Origin: JASLDZ01 sp964242625
GTDB lineage: Bacteria > Pseudomonadota > Alphaproteobacteria > Caulobacterales > Caulobacteraceae
Length of the DNA stretch: 64,000 nt
NCBI GenBank assembly: GCA_964242625.1
Contig: CAXTAO010000001.1
Span: 248,001 to 312,000 of the forward strand
Reading direction: 5' to 3'
Both the position numbers and the translations under genes were made by a program. Positions 43,208 through 52,743 of this stretch are shown piece after piece. Each line of letters starts with the position of its first letter. The first letter of the stretch is position 1. The notes under the pieces are model-generated. The model did no database searches. It was not told where the DNA came from and was given only the letters and a program-made list of their open reading frames with translations.

Positions 43208-44442
43208 ACGCTCCCGTCCGAATGCCCGCCTTCGACGTGGACGCGGTGCGCGCCGAGTTCCCGATCCTGAGCCGGCGCGTGCACGGCAAGCCCCTCGTCT
43301 ATCTCGATAGCGCCGCCTCCGCCCAGAAGCCGCGGGCGGTGATCGACGCCATGGTGGCCTCGATGGAGGGCTCCTACGCCAACGTGCACCGCGGGCTGCA
43401 CACGCTCGCCAACGAGACGACCGAAGCGTTCGAGGCGGCGCGCGCCTCGGTGGCGCGGCTCGTCAACGCGCCCTCGCCCGACGAGATCGTCTTCACCAAG
43501 GGGGCGACCGAGGCGATCAACCTCGTAGCGGCGAGTTTCGGCCACGAGTTCGTCCCCGGTGACGAGGTGATCGTCTCCGAGCTCGACCACCACGCCAACA
43601 TCGTGCCCTGGCACTTCCTGCGCGAGCGGCAGGGCGTCGTGCTGCGCTGGGTTCCGGTCTTGGACGACGGCTCGCTGGATTTGGACGCCTACCGCGCGCT
43701 GCTCGGCCCCCGCACGCGGCTGGTCGCCCTGACCCACATGTCGAACGTCACGGGCTGGATGGCGCCGGGGCGCGAGATCGTGGAGGCGGCGCACGCGGTG
43801 GGCGCGGCCGTGCTGCTCGACGGCTGTCAGGCGGTGGTGCACGAGCCCGTCGACGTGGTTGCGCTCGGCGTCGATTTCTACGCGTTCAGCGGCCACAAGC
43901 TCTACGGCCCGACCGGCATCGGCGCGCTCTACGCCAAGCGCGAGCGGCTGCAGGAGATGCGCCCCTACCAGGGCGGCGGCGAGATGATCGGCGCGGTCTC
44001 CACCGAGACCGTCTCCTACGCCGACCCGCCGCACCGCTTCGAGGCGGGCACCCCCGCGATCCTCGAGGCGATCGGCTGGGGTGCGGCGTGCGACTGGCTC
44101 ATGGCGCAGGACCGCGCGGCGATCGACGCCCACGAGCGCGCGCTCTACCGCCGGGTGAAGGCCGGGCTGAACGGGTTGAACTGGGTGCGCGAGATAGGCA
44201 CGAACCCTGACAAGGGGCCGACCTTCGCCTTCACCGTGGAGGGGGCCCACGCGCACGACGTGGCGCAGGTGCTGGACCGCTACGGCGTGGCGGTGCGGGC
44301 GGGCACCCACTGCGCCGAGCCGCTCATGCGCCGCTTCGGCGTAACCTCCAGCGCGCGCGCCTCCTTCGCGCTATATAACACGCTGGACGAGGCAGACGCC
44401 TTCGTCGACGCGCTGACCCGGGCGCAGGCCTTCTTCGGCTAG
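43204..44442 (+). CDS. sufS: Cysteine desulfurase/selenocysteine lyase SufS
   Basis: A class II PLP desulfurase of 412 aa. YLDSAASAQKP marks the N-terminus, PLP binds K232 in AFSGHKLYGPTG, and catalytic C370 lies in RAGTHCAEPLM. Its sulfur would go to SufB, but no SufE or SufU gene is in the operon. Either the partner is encoded elsewhere or the class I desulfurase contributes. Confidence 0.96.
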   Translation: MNAPVRMPAFDVDAVRAEFPILSRRVHGKPLVYLDSAASAQKPRAVIDAMVASMEGSYANVHRGLHTLANETTEAFEAARASVARLVNAPSPDEIVFTKGATEAINLVAASFGHEFVPGDEVIVSELDHHANIVPWHFLRERQGVVLRWVPVLDDGSLDLDAYRALLGPRTRLVALTHMSNVTGWMAPGREIVEAAHAVGAAVLLDGCQAVVHEPVDVVALGVDFYAFSGHKLYGPTGIGALYAKRERLQEMRPYQGGGEMIGAVSTETVSYADPPHRFEAGTPAILEAIGWGAACDWLMAQDRAAIDAHERALYRRVKAGLNGLNWVREIGTNPDKGPTFAFTVEGAHAHDVAQVLDRYGVAVRAGTHCAEPLMRRFGVTSSARASFALYNTLDEADAFVDALTRAQAFFG

Positions 44443-44448
44443 AGGCTC

Positions 44449-44913
44449 ATGGACGACGCTTCGATCCTCAGCGACGAACAGCTGGCCGCGGCGCTCCCGC
44501 CGGAGGGGACGGCCGTGTCGCCCGACGCCGTGGCTCAGACGCCGCCGCACGAGGCGACCGCCGCCGAAGGCCCGCTGGCGGAGGGCTCGGCCATCCCGCA
44601 GGCCGAGCTCGACACGCTGACCGAAGAGATCATCACGGCGCTGAAGACGGTGTACGACCCCGAGATCCCCGTCGACATCTACGAGCTGGGCTTGATCTAC
44701 AAGGTGGACGTCTCAGACGACCGCGACGTCCTGGTCGACATGACGCTGACAGCGCCGGGGTGCCCCGTGGCGGGCGACATGCCGGGCTGGGTGTCGACCG
44801 CGCTGGAGAAGGTCGAGGGCGTGCGCTCGGCGCGGGTGGACCTCACCTTCGATCCGCCGTGGGACCCGTCGATGATGTCCGACGAGGCCAAGCTCGAACT
44901 GAACATGTTCTGA
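44449..44913 (+). CDS. sufT: SUF-associated MIP18/DUF59 protein SufT
   Basis: A 154-aa protein. The first about 50 residues are low complexity and acidic; the DUF59 domain follows with VYDPEIPVDIYELGLIY (from 68) and TAPGCPVAGDMP (C105). SufT-type proteins help Fe-S maturation under high demand. Its stop shares one base with the next start (TGATG), so it is coupled with sufA. Confidence 0.9.
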   Translation: MDDASILSDEQLAAALPPEGTAVSPDAVAQTPPHEATAAEGPLAEGSAIPQAELDTLTEEIITALKTVYDPEIPVDIYELGLIYKVDVSDDRDVLVDMTLTAPGCPVAGDMPGWVSTALEKVEGVRSARVDLTFDPPWDPSMMSDEAKLELNMF

Positions 44914-45317
44914 TGACCGACGCCCCCCTCTCCCTCCGCCCCCGCCGCCCGCGCCCGCAGGTCGTGCGCCTGACCGATCGCGCCGCCGAGCGAGTGCGCG
45001 AAGTCATGGCCTCCGCGGACAAGCCCTACGCCGGCCTGCGCGTCGGCGTGAAGAACGGTGGATGCGCCGGCTCCGAATACGTCTTCGCCTACGCCGAGGC
45101 TGCCGAGCCGCTGGACGAGGTGGTCGAGGACAAGGGCGTGCGTATACTGATCGAGCCCAAGGCGGTGCTGTTCCTGGTCGGCACCGAGATCGACTACGAG
45201 ACGACGCGCCTGTCGTCCAAGTTCGTCTTCCACAACCCCAACGAGACCGACGCCTGCGGCTGCGGCGAGAGCGTCACCATCACCCCCGTCGCGGTGGACG
45301 AGCCCGAGGCCGACTGA
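44913..45317 (+). CDS. sufA: A-type Fe-S carrier SufA/IscA
   Basis: A 134-aa HesB/IscA family carrier that moves clusters to target proteins. The three ligand cysteines are C51 (NGGCAGSEY), C115 and C117 (ACGCGES). The N-terminal extension of about 16 residues is Pro/Arg rich. It is the last gene of the SUF operon; the next gene starts 44 bases later and is unrelated. Confidence 0.93.
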   Translation: MTDAPLSLRPRRPRPQVVRLTDRAAERVREVMASADKPYAGLRVGVKNGGCAGSEYVFAYAEAAEPLDEVVEDKGVRILIEPKAVLFLVGTEIDYETTRLSSKFVFHNPNETDACGCGESVTITPVAVDEPEAD

Positions 45318-45360
45318 GCGCCGTCGCGGCGGCTTGATCCCGAGGCGCGGGCGTCGCTTG

Positions 45361-47526
45361 ATGGGTGCCCACGCCCTTTCGGATCGCCTCATGCGCCAAG
45401 CCTTCGGTGGCCTCCTCGCGGCCCTGTTCTCCTCCGCCGCCCTGGCCGCTCCTGCCATGTCCGAAGACCCCTACCTCTGGCTCGAGCAGGTCTCCTCGCC
45501 CCGCGCCATGGCCTGGGTGGAGGCGCACAACGCCCGCGCGACCTCGCGGTTGGAGGCCGACCCGCGCTACCCGACCCTCTACGCCGAGGCGCTGGCCATC
45601 GCCGGGGCCAAGGACCGCATTCCCACGCCCACCTTCCTGCGCGGCGAGGTGTACAACTTCTGGCAGGACCCCGAGCACCTGCGCGGCTACTGGCGCAGGA
45701 CGACGCTGGCCGACTACGCCAACCCGCAGCCGAGCTGGACGACGGTGCTCGACGTCGACGCCCTGAACAAGGCGGAGGGCCGCAGCTTCGTCTGGCACGG
45801 CGTCACCTGCCTGCAGCCGCAGGAGACGCGCTGCCTCGTCGCCCTGTCGGACGGAGGCGAGGACGCCGACGAGCTGCGCGAGTTCGACCTCGTCGCCGGC
45901 CGCTGGGTCGAGGGCGGCTTCCACCTGCCCCGCTCCAAGCAGAACGCGGTGTGGGAGGATGCCGACACCCTGCTGGTCTCGCGCGAGTGGACGCCGGGCG
46001 AGCTCACCACCTCCGGCTACCCCTACATCGTCAAGCGCCTCAAGCGCGGGCAGCCGCTCTCCGCCGCCGTCGAGGTGTTCCGCGGCGAGAAGAGCGACGT
46101 CTCCAGCCAGCCGCAGGTGCTGGTCGATGGCGCGGGCCGGCGGCTTTCGACAGTGAGCCGGGGCGTCGACTTCTTCCACACCCAGACCTCGGTGCTGGAC
46201 GCGCAGGGCGCGCGGCGCCTCGCCCTGCCCGAGAAGTCGGAGGTGCTGGACCTCGTCGCCGGCCGGGTCATCGTGAAGCTGGACGAGCCCTGGACGGCAG
46301 ACGGTGCGAGCTTCCCGTCCGGCTCGCTGATCGCGCTCGACCTCGCGAGCGTCAAGGCCGACCCCGCCCGCCCGCGCGCCACGCTGGTGCGTGCGCCCGG
46401 TCGGCGCGAGTCGATCGAGGAGGCGAGGGCGACGCGTGACCGGCTCCTCGTGGCCACCCTCGACAACGTGCGCGGCCGCGCCTTCGCCTACACGCCCACG
46501 GCCGGCGGCGGCTGGAGCGCCCAGCCGATCGCCGCGCCCGACAACGCGACGCTGAGCCTGGGCTCAACCGACAGCCGCAGCGACCGCGCTTTCCTGGATG
46601 TGTCCGGCTTCCTCCAGCCGTCCTCGCTGCGGCTGGTCGACGCCGCCGCCGGCGGGGGCCGCGAGGTGAAGGCGCTGCCGCCCAAGTTCGACGCCTCAGG
46701 CGACGTGGTCGAGCAGTTTGAGGCGGCCTCGACCGACGGCGTGCGCATACCCTACTTCGTGGTGCACCGGCGCGACGTCGTGCTCGACGGCTCGACGCCG
46801 ACGCTGATGACCGCCTACGGCGGCTTCCAGGTGAGCGAGACGCCGCACTATTCGGGCGCGATCGGCAAGCTCTGGCTGGAGCGCGGCGGCGCTTACGTCC
46901 TGGCCAACATCCGCGGCGGCGGCGAGTTCGGGCCCGACTGGCACGAGGCGGCGCTCAAGACGAAGCGGCAGGTCGCCTACGACGACTTCGCCTCGGTCGC
47001 GAAGGACCTGTTCGCGCGGCGCATCACCTCGCCCCGCCGGCTCGGCATCCAGGGCGGCTCCAACGGCGGGCTCCTCATGGGCGTGGAGTTCACCCAGCAT
47101 CCCGAGCTGTGGCATGCGGTGGTGATACAGGTGCCCCTGCTGGACATGATCCGCATCGGCCAGATCGCGGCGGGCGCGAGCTGGCAGGGCGAGTACGGCG
47201 ACGTCGCCGCCGACCCGGCGGCCATGGCCTTCTGGCGCAAGACCTCGCCGTACCAGAACCTGCGCGCCGGCGTGAACTATCCGGAGCCCTTCATCTTCAC
47301 CACCACCAAGGACGACCGCGTGGGCCCCCAGCACGCGCGCAAGTTCGCGGCACGCATGGAGGAGATGCGCCTGCCCTTCCTCTACTACGAGAACACCGAG
47401 GGCGGGCACGGGGCCGGGGCGGACCTCAAGCAGGCGGCGCACACCACCGCGCTCACCATGACTTATCTGCAGGAGAAGCTGATGGACGCGCCCCCGGCCG
47501 CGGCGAGCGCCGCGGCCGCGCGGTGA
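45361..47526 (+). CDS. S9 family prolyl oligopeptidase, exported
   Basis: A serine peptidase of about 721 aa with a signal peptide (LLAALFSSAALAAP). The N-terminal part is a seven-bladed propeller starting with DPYLWLEQV. The C-terminal alpha/beta-hydrolase part has S567 in GGSNGG, D652 in TKDDRVGP and H683 in EGGHGAG. It cuts short peptides after proline in the periplasm. The start is uncertain: ATGs at 45361 and 45391 both give a signal peptide and neither has a clear ribosome-binding site. Confidence 0.93.
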   Translation: MGAHALSDRLMRQAFGGLLAALFSSAALAAPAMSEDPYLWLEQVSSPRAMAWVEAHNARATSRLEADPRYPTLYAEALAIAGAKDRIPTPTFLRGEVYNFWQDPEHLRGYWRRTTLADYANPQPSWTTVLDVDALNKAEGRSFVWHGVTCLQPQETRCLVALSDGGEDADELREFDLVAGRWVEGGFHLPRSKQNAVWEDADTLLVSREWTPGELTTSGYPYIVKRLKRGQPLSAAVEVFRGEKSDVSSQPQVLVDGAGRRLSTVSRGVDFFHTQTSVLDAQGARRLALPEKSEVLDLVAGRVIVKLDEPWTADGASFPSGSLIALDLASVKADPARPRATLVRAPGRRESIEEARATRDRLLVATLDNVRGRAFAYTPTAGGGWSAQPIAAPDNATLSLGSTDSRSDRAFLDVSGFLQPSSLRLVDAAAGGGREVKALPPKFDASGDVVEQFEAASTDGVRIPYFVVHRRDVVLDGSTPTLMTAYGGFQVSETPHYSGAIGKLWLERGGAYVLANIRGGGEFGPDWHEAALKTKRQVAYDDFASVAKDLFARRITSPRRLGIQGGSNGGLLMGVEFTQHPELWHAVVIQVPLLDMIRIGQIAAGASWQGEYGDVAADPAAMAFWRKTSPYQNLRAGVNYPEPFIFTTTKDDRVGPQHARKFAARMEEMRLPFLYYENTEGGHGAGADLKQAAHTTALTMTYLQEKLMDAPPAAASAAAAR

Positions 47527-47557
47527 CGCGCCCCGGCCGCCGTCGCTAGGCCGCATC

Positions 47558-48463
47558 ATGCCCGCCACCCACGTCGTGACCGGCGGCGACGCCGGTTACT
47601 TCCCGCTGATCGACGAGCTGTGCGCCTCGGTGCGGGCGGCGCGGGAGGCGCAGGCGCTCGGCCTCGTGGTGATCGACGGCGGCCTCCTGCCCGAGCAGAA
47701 GGCGCACCTGGCCTCGCGGTGGGGCGCGCGGGTGCTGGAGGTGGGCTGGGACTACGACATCCCCGAGCGGCGCACGCGCGGGCGCGAGCACCTGAAGGTC
47801 CTGACCAGCCGCACCTTCCTCGACCAGCGCCTGCCCGAGGCCGAGGTGATCGTGTGGATCGACGGGGACGCCTGGGTGCAGGACGTCTCCGCCGTCGACC
47901 TCCTGGTGCAGGGCGCCGAGCTCGGGCGAGTCGCCGTGGTCAGCCAGACTTCGCGTTACAGCGACCGGGTGATGAGCCTCCGGTGGGGGCCGCTCGGCTG
48001 GGCGCAGGTCCGCTCGCAGTATTACAAGAACGCCCGGCGCGCGGGTCTGGGCGAGGCGCTGGCGCGGCGGATCGGCGACCGGCCGACCTTCAACGCGGGC
48101 GTGTTCGCCCTGCGACGCGACGCCCCGCATTGGGCGGCCTGGCGCGCGCGGCTGGGTGAGTGCCTGAGGCGCGGGCGCGTCTTCACATCGGACCAGCTGG
48201 CGCTGGGGATCGTGGTGCACGCCGACGGCCTGCCGGCCGAACTCATGCCCGAGCGCTGCAACTATATGGGCCCGCTGTGGACCTGCGACGCGGCGGAGAC
48301 CGTGCTGGTCGAGCGCTACCTGCCCAACGCGCCGGTCGGGATCGTGCACATGGCGGGCTACGACGCCATGCGCCGCGGCCTGGAGGTGACTGCGCCCGTG
48401 CGGACGCTCGACGGTCGCATGGTCGAGCGGTCGCTGCGCCGGCCCGCCTGGGCGACCGGCTGA
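47558..48463 (+). CDS. GT-A-like glycosyltransferase family protein
   Basis: A 301-aa soluble protein resembling nucleotide-diphospho-sugar transferases. WIDGDAW carries a D-x-D metal motif (D102, D104), FNAGVFALRRDAPHW resembles the acceptor-side segment of GT8-like enzymes, and HMAGYD near the C-terminus is a plausible metal His. The Tyr-rich RSQYYKNARR stretch is unexplained. The donor and acceptor are unknown. It lies alone between the peptidase and a convergent diguanylate cyclase. Confidence 0.6.
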   Translation: MPATHVVTGGDAGYFPLIDELCASVRAAREAQALGLVVIDGGLLPEQKAHLASRWGARVLEVGWDYDIPERRTRGREHLKVLTSRTFLDQRLPEAEVIVWIDGDAWVQDVSAVDLLVQGAELGRVAVVSQTSRYSDRVMSLRWGPLGWAQVRSQYYKNARRAGLGEALARRIGDRPTFNAGVFALRRDAPHWAAWRARLGECLRRGRVFTSDQLALGIVVHADGLPAELMPERCNYMGPLWTCDAAETVLVERYLPNAPVGIVHMAGYDAMRRGLEVTAPVRTLDGRMVERSLRRPAWATG

Positions 48464-48471
48464 GCGCGCCC

Positions 48472-49536
48472 TCAGGCGGCGCGGCTCTGGGGGGCTTCCG
48501 CTTCGAGATCGGAGGCGCGCGTCACGCGATTGCGGCCGCCGCGCTTGGATGTGTAGAGCGCCGCGTCCGCCCGGCCGAACACGCTCTCGCCCGCCTCGTC
48601 GCTGTCGCGCCGCGCCACGCCTATGGAGATCGAGACCGACCCCAGGTCCTCGTCGGTGGAGCGACGCTTCAGCACCCGCGAGGCGATCTGGGTGCGCACC
48701 TCGTCGAGGAGGCGCGCGGCCTGCTCTTCCGACTCGCTCGGGAACAGGACGGCGAACTCCTCGCCGCCGTAGCGCGACGCCATGCGCGGCGCGGCGCCCA
48801 GGCGCCCGAGCACGGAAGCGACATAGCGGATCACCTGGTCGCCGGTCTGGTGCCCCCAGGTGTCGTTGAAGTTCTTGAAGTGGTCGATGTCGATCAGCGC
48901 CAGGGTGAAGCCCGTCCCGTCGGCGCAGGCGCGGCGCACCGCGTCGTCCAGCGCCTTGCGGTTCGGCAGGCCCGTGAGCGCATCGGTCAGCGAGTCGCGC
49001 CGGACCTGCTCCATGTGCTCGCGCAGGCGGCGTACCTCCTGGGTGGAGCGGCTCAGCATATCGGCCAGGCCCGCGTTCTCGCGCTCGACGCGGCGGGTGG
49101 CCTCCATGAGGTGATCGGTCAGGCGGCGGAGCTGCCCCACGTCGGAGGCGTGATCGAACTCCTGCGCGCCGGCCGCGAGCGTGCGGCCGTAGCTGCGATT
49201 GCTGGCCTGGGCGGCGTCCATGGCGCGTCCGACCTGCTCGAGCTGGCGCGCCAGTTCCTGCCCCGTCTCGTGGATCTCCTGGGAGAGCTTGTGGCGCGGC
49301 AGGAAGCGGCTGGCGAGATCCTCGCTGAGCTCCTCGGTGACGGGCAGGCCCTCCACCTCGATGCGCGCCAGTTCGACGCCCAGCGGGCAGGTCGGGTCGG
49401 CCGCGTAAATCAGCCAGAGCTCGAAGTTGAGCGGGGTGGGGGGCGCGTCGCACCGTTCAAGGAGATCGACGGCGCGTCGGGCCGCGGCGTACCTCCGTGA
49501 GGATGCTGCCGAGCCCTCGCCTTCCCCCGCCGACAT
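48472..49536 (-). CDS. GGDEF diguanylate cyclase
   Basis: A 354-aa c-di-GMP synthase. The N-terminal part (about 1-130) is a soluble helical region without a known sensor. It is followed by a coiled coil (QLRRLTDHLMEATRRVEREN) and a GGDEF domain starting near SLTDALTGLPNR. The active site is GGEEF (257-261) with IDIDHFKNFND. The product-inhibition RxxD motif is missing; that position reads AAPR. The start at 49536 has GAGGGG about 8 bases upstream. The expected output is control of motility or surface attachment. Confidence 0.93.
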   Translation of the reverse strand: MSAGEGEGSAASSRRYAAARRAVDLLERCDAPPTPLNFELWLIYAADPTCPLGVELARIEVEGLPVTEELSEDLASRFLPRHKLSQEIHETGQELARQLEQVGRAMDAAQASNRSYGRTLAAGAQEFDHASDVGQLRRLTDHLMEATRRVERENAGLADMLSRSTQEVRRLREHMEQVRRDSLTDALTGLPNRKALDDAVRRACADGTGFTLALIDIDHFKNFNDTWGHQTGDQVIRYVASVLGRLGAAPRMASRYGGEEFAVLFPSESEEQAARLLDEVRTQIASRVLKRRSTDEDLGSVSISIGVARRDSDEAGESVFGRADAALYTSKRGGRNRVTRASDLEAEAPQSRAA

Positions 49537-49595
49537 CGCCGTGACCCCTCGTTTCGACGACGGTAGGACGGCTACGCTTACCGAGGGGTCAACAC

Positions 49596-50069
49596 TCAGC
49601 CCCCGCCGGGGCTCTCCACCGTAGCCGTGACAATCCGCCCCGGGTTGAGCGGCGGCTCGCCCTTGGGCAGGGCGTCCACGTTCTCCATGCCTTCGATCAC
49701 CTCGCCCCACACGGTGTACTGGTTGTCGAGGAACCTCGCGTCGTCGAAGCAGATGAAGAACTGGCTGTTGGCCGAGTCCGGGTTCGGCGTGCGGGCCATC
49801 GAGCAGACGCCGCGGGTGTGCGGCGTGGGGGTGAATTCGGCCTTGAGGTTGGGCTTGTCCGAGCCTGAGCGGCCGGTGCCGGTCGGGTCGCCGCCTTGGG
49901 CCATGAAGCCCGGGATCACGCGGTGGAACGCCACGTCGTTGTAGAAGCCTTCGCCCACCAGCTCGGTGATCCGCTCCACGTGCTTGGGCGCGAGGTCGGG
50001 CCGCAACCGGATGGTCACGGGGCCGGTGGAGAGCTGGAGCCGCAGGAGGGTCTCCGGCGCGTCGGTCAT
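49596..50069 (-). CDS. Cyclophilin-type peptidyl-prolyl cis-trans isomerase
   Basis: A 157-aa cytosolic PPIase with no signal peptide. Key motifs are FYNDVAFHRVIPGFMAQGGD (catalytic Arg), CSMARTPNPDSANSQFFI and FLDNQYTVWGEV. It assists proline isomerisation during folding. An in-frame start five codons earlier is possible. It is on the same strand as the diguanylate cyclase gene, with a 59-base gap. Confidence 0.94.
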   Translation of the reverse strand: MTDAPETLLRLQLSTGPVTIRLRPDLAPKHVERITELVGEGFYNDVAFHRVIPGFMAQGGDPTGTGRSGSDKPNLKAEFTPTPHTRGVCSMARTPNPDSANSQFFICFDDARFLDNQYTVWGEVIEGMENVDALPKGEPPLNPGRIVTATVESPGGG

Positions 50070-50183
50070 GGTTCGTTCTCGCATGGGCGGGGCGCGGGCC
50101 TCCTACACGGCTTGCGGGGCGGCCGCCAGCACATGCGACAGGTGTCCACCGCTCGTTAACCACGCACCCGGCAGAAAGTGCCC

Positions 50184-51065
50184 ATGCACGTCGCCGCGGC
50201 GATCAATCTCAGCGCGGTCGAGCAGGCGGTGCGCACCGCCTCCAGCGCCACGGGCGTCGACTTCGACTTCCTGATGCGCACCGCGCGGCGCGAGAGCGGC
50301 TACAATCCCCGGGCCCACGCGGGCACGTCGTCCGCGGCGGGGTTGTTCCAGTTCGTCGAGCAGACCTGGCTCGGCGTGATGAAGCGCCACGGCGCCGCCC
50401 ACGGCTATGCGCGCTACGCCGCGCTGATCGGCCAGGGCGCCGACGGGCGCTACACCGTCTCGGGCGACGAGGCGCGGCGCACGGTGATGGACCTGCGCTA
50501 CGATCCCGCCGCCTCGGCCACCATGGCGGGCGAGCTCGTGGCCGAGCACGCCGCCTATCTGCGCGGGCGCACCGGGCGCGAGCCCACCGGCGGCGAACTC
50601 TACGCCGCGCACTTCCTCGGTCCGCAGGGCTCGGCCAAGCTGATCGACGCCCTGCAGCGCGCGCCCGCCGCCCGCGCCGCCGATCTCTTCCCCGACGCGG
50701 CGGGCGCGAACCGCAACGTGTTCTTCCGCAACGGCCAGGCGCGCACCGTGGCCGAGCTCTACGGCGATCTCGACCGAACGGGCGGGGGCGCCGATGTCAC
50801 CTTGGGCACGCGCGCGCAGGCCGATCCCGGCGAGGGCGCCTTCGCCGCCTACGCGGGAGCGGGCCGCAGCGAGCGCCAGCGGGAGGAGGCCATGCTGGTC
50901 GACTTCCTGCTGCACCGCCCCACGCCGTCGACCGCGGGCGCCGAGGCGCCCAGCGCCGGCCCGGCCGCCTCGCTCTTCACCGCCCAGCTCCTGTCCATGC
51001 TGGCGCACGAGACGCCGGCGACCGCCGCCGGCGGAGCCAACACGTCGCAGGCGGCCGCCCGCTGA
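50184..51065 (+). CDS. SLT-domain lytic transglycosylase-like protein
   Basis: A 293-aa protein with an N-terminal SLT domain: LMRTARRESGYNP with catalytic E37, then AGLFQFVEQTW and ELYAAHFLG. There is no signal peptide, which is typical of transglycosylases that travel with flagellar or secretion machinery. The C-terminal third is Ala-rich and disordered. I chose the ATG at 50184; a GTG two codons earlier is possible. TTAACCACG just upstream (50157-50165) resembles half of a CtrA site, but a single half-site is weak. A DUF2336 gene follows. Confidence 0.85.
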   Translation: MHVAAAINLSAVEQAVRTASSATGVDFDFLMRTARRESGYNPRAHAGTSSAAGLFQFVEQTWLGVMKRHGAAHGYARYAALIGQGADGRYTVSGDEARRTVMDLRYDPAASATMAGELVAEHAAYLRGRTGREPTGGELYAAHFLGPQGSAKLIDALQRAPAARAADLFPDAAGANRNVFFRNGQARTVAELYGDLDRTGGGADVTLGTRAQADPGEGAFAAYAGAGRSERQREEAMLVDFLLHRPTPSTAGAEAPSAGPAASLFTAQLLSMLAHETPATAAGGANTSQAAAR

Positions 51066-51082
51066 GGTGAACTCTCCATTAA

Positions 51083-51094
51083 GCGTGGCCACGC
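51083..51094. promoter_or_regulatory. 12-bp perfect palindrome upstream of the DUF2336 gene
   Basis: GCGTGGCCACGC lies 34 bases before the DUF2336 start, within the 63-base gap after the transglycosylase gene. The position suits an operator or an mRNA hairpin. No matching copy was found near the other DUF2336 gene. Confidence 0.25.
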
Positions 51095-51128
51095 ATCCTT
51101 CCTTCACCAAAGCCGGGGAGGGCGCGCG

Positions 51129-52262
51129 ATGACGGGCAGTGCGGCGTTCAGCGAGGACGACGTGCGCCAGCTGTTGCGGGGTTCCTCGGACGAGGACCGC
51201 GCGGTCGTGGCGCACAGGCTATGCCGACGCATCGACGGCGGCCTGGCCGACCACGAGCGCAAGGCCGCCGCCGAGGTGCTTCGCCTCATGGCCGCCGACG
51301 CCGCCGAGTCGGTGCGCCGCGCGCTCGCCGTGACGCTGCGCCGCTCGCCCCACCTCCCGCGCGACGTGGCGCTGAAGCTCGCCGCCGACCTCGACACCAT
51401 CGCAGCACCCGTGATCGCCGGCTCGCCCGCCTTCACCGACACCGACCTGTGCGAGATCGTTCGCGCCATGAGCGAGGCCAAGCAGGTGGCCGTCGCCAGC
51501 CGCGACGCCCTGACCGAGCCCGTGGTGTCGGCGCTCGCCGCTCACGGTTGCGAGGACGCGCTGGCGCGCGCCGTCGCCAACGACAACGCCGAGTTCTCCG
51601 AGCGCTCGCTGCGCGCCACTCTCGACCGCTTCGGCACAAGCGAGCCGGTGACGGCCGGCATGGCGCTGCGCCGCACCTTGCCGCTCGCCATATCGGAGCG
51701 TCTGGTGGCCGTGGTCACCGACGAGGTCCGCCGCCAGCTCGTCGACCGCCACGCGCTGTCCCCCGCGACCGCCATGCGCATCGCGCTGGGCGCCCGCGAG
51801 CGCGCCACCGTCGACCTCGTGGACCAGGCGGGCCGCACGCCGGACGTGGCCGCCTTCGTGCAGCACCTGCACAGGACCGAGCGGCTGACGCCCTCGCTCC
51901 TCCTGCGGGCGCTAGCCCACGGCCACATGGGCTTCGTGGAGCACGGGCTGGGACGGCTCGCGGGTCTGCCGCACCACCGCGCCTGGCTCCTCGTGCACGA
52001 CGCCGGGCCGCTCGGGCTCAAGGCGATCTGCGACAAGGCCGGCCTGCCCGGGCGGCTGCACGCCGCCTTCCGCGTAGGCGTCGACACCTTCCGCACGCTG
52101 GAGTTCGAGGGCGTCGATCCCGCCAACTTCCAGCGCCGCATGCTGGAGCGCTTCCTGACGCACCCGCAGACCCCGCCGTCGGAGGACGTGGACTACCTGA
52201 TCGACCGCATGGACGCGCTTGGGGCGGAGGCGCCGGAGGCCGTGCTCCTCGAGGCCGCCTAG
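51129..52262 (+). CDS. DUF2336 protein, full length
   Basis: A 377-aa protein of the alphaproteobacterial DUF2336 family. It is nearly all alpha-helical and HEAT-like (LRLMAADAAESVRRALAVTL; AVANDNAEFSERSLRATL) with the family motif ERLTPSLLLRALAHGHMGF and LGLKAICDKAGLPGRLHAAF in the C-terminal half. No catalytic residues are apparent; a scaffold or signalling-adaptor role is likely. Next to it is a convergent Hpt gene, and a half-length relative lies 1.3 kb away. Confidence 0.85.
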   Translation: MTGSAAFSEDDVRQLLRGSSDEDRAVVAHRLCRRIDGGLADHERKAAAEVLRLMAADAAESVRRALAVTLRRSPHLPRDVALKLAADLDTIAAPVIAGSPAFTDTDLCEIVRAMSEAKQVAVASRDALTEPVVSALAAHGCEDALARAVANDNAEFSERSLRATLDRFGTSEPVTAGMALRRTLPLAISERLVAVVTDEVRRQLVDRHALSPATAMRIALGARERATVDLVDQAGRTPDVAAFVQHLHRTERLTPSLLLRALAHGHMGFVEHGLGRLAGLPHHRAWLLVHDAGPLGLKAICDKAGLPGRLHAAFRVGVDTFRTLEFEGVDPANFQRRMLERFLTHPQTPPSEDVDYLIDRMDALGAEAPEAVLLEAA

Positions 52263-52265
52263 CCG

Positions 52266-52673
52266 TCAGGAGGCGGAGAGGCGCTCCAGCGTCTGGGTGA
52301 GGCGCTCGCCCGCGTCCGCCGGCGCCGCTTTCGCGTCCTCGCGCACGAGCGCCAGGAGCGCGTCGACGTGCAGGGAGACCGGTCCGCTCCACTCGCCGTC
52401 GCGGAGCATCAATCGCTCGAGGGAAGCCGCCACCCGGGTGACCAGCGGGCGATCGCAGGTGGCTCCCAGCCCCTTCAGATCGTGCACGACTGCGGGCAAG
52501 GCGGCGCGGGCCGCGACGGGCTGGTCGACGGCGCGGGCCTGCACCTCGCGCAGGCGCGCCGCCTCGCTCGCTAGCAGGGGCGCGAGCTCGGCGCGCAGGC
52601 CGTCCATCACCGCCTGGACGCGCGCGATCGCGTCGATCGGCGGCGGGACGGCGAGAGAAGGGCGGCGCGTCAC
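52266..52673 (-). CDS. Hpt-domain histidine phosphotransferase-like protein
   Basis: A 135-aa helical protein. VVHDLKGLGATC contains the Hpt signature H-x-L-K-G, with H64 as the phosphorylated residue. The helices before and after fit a four-helix bundle. It would pass phosphate between a kinase and a response regulator, but neither is in the window. It converges on the DUF2336 gene with a 3-base gap and lies 70 bases downstream of nadK on the same strand. Confidence 0.78.
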   Translation of the reverse strand: MTRRPSLAVPPPIDAIARVQAVMDGLRAELAPLLASEAARLREVQARAVDQPVAARAALPAVVHDLKGLGATCDRPLVTRVAASLERLMLRDGEWSGPVSLHVDALLALVREDAKAAPADAGERLTQTLERLSAS

Positions 52674-52743
52674 GGGTGGCGGAACTCCGGCAGCGGCACA
52701 ACCCTGCGGCGAACCCGCTTAACACCGCGTGCAGGGCGGCCGC

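Noticed and set aside
50157..50165. CtrA-like half-site TTAACCACG before the transglycosylase gene
   Set aside because: There is only one half-site and no second TTAA at the right distance; it is too weak to list as a feature.
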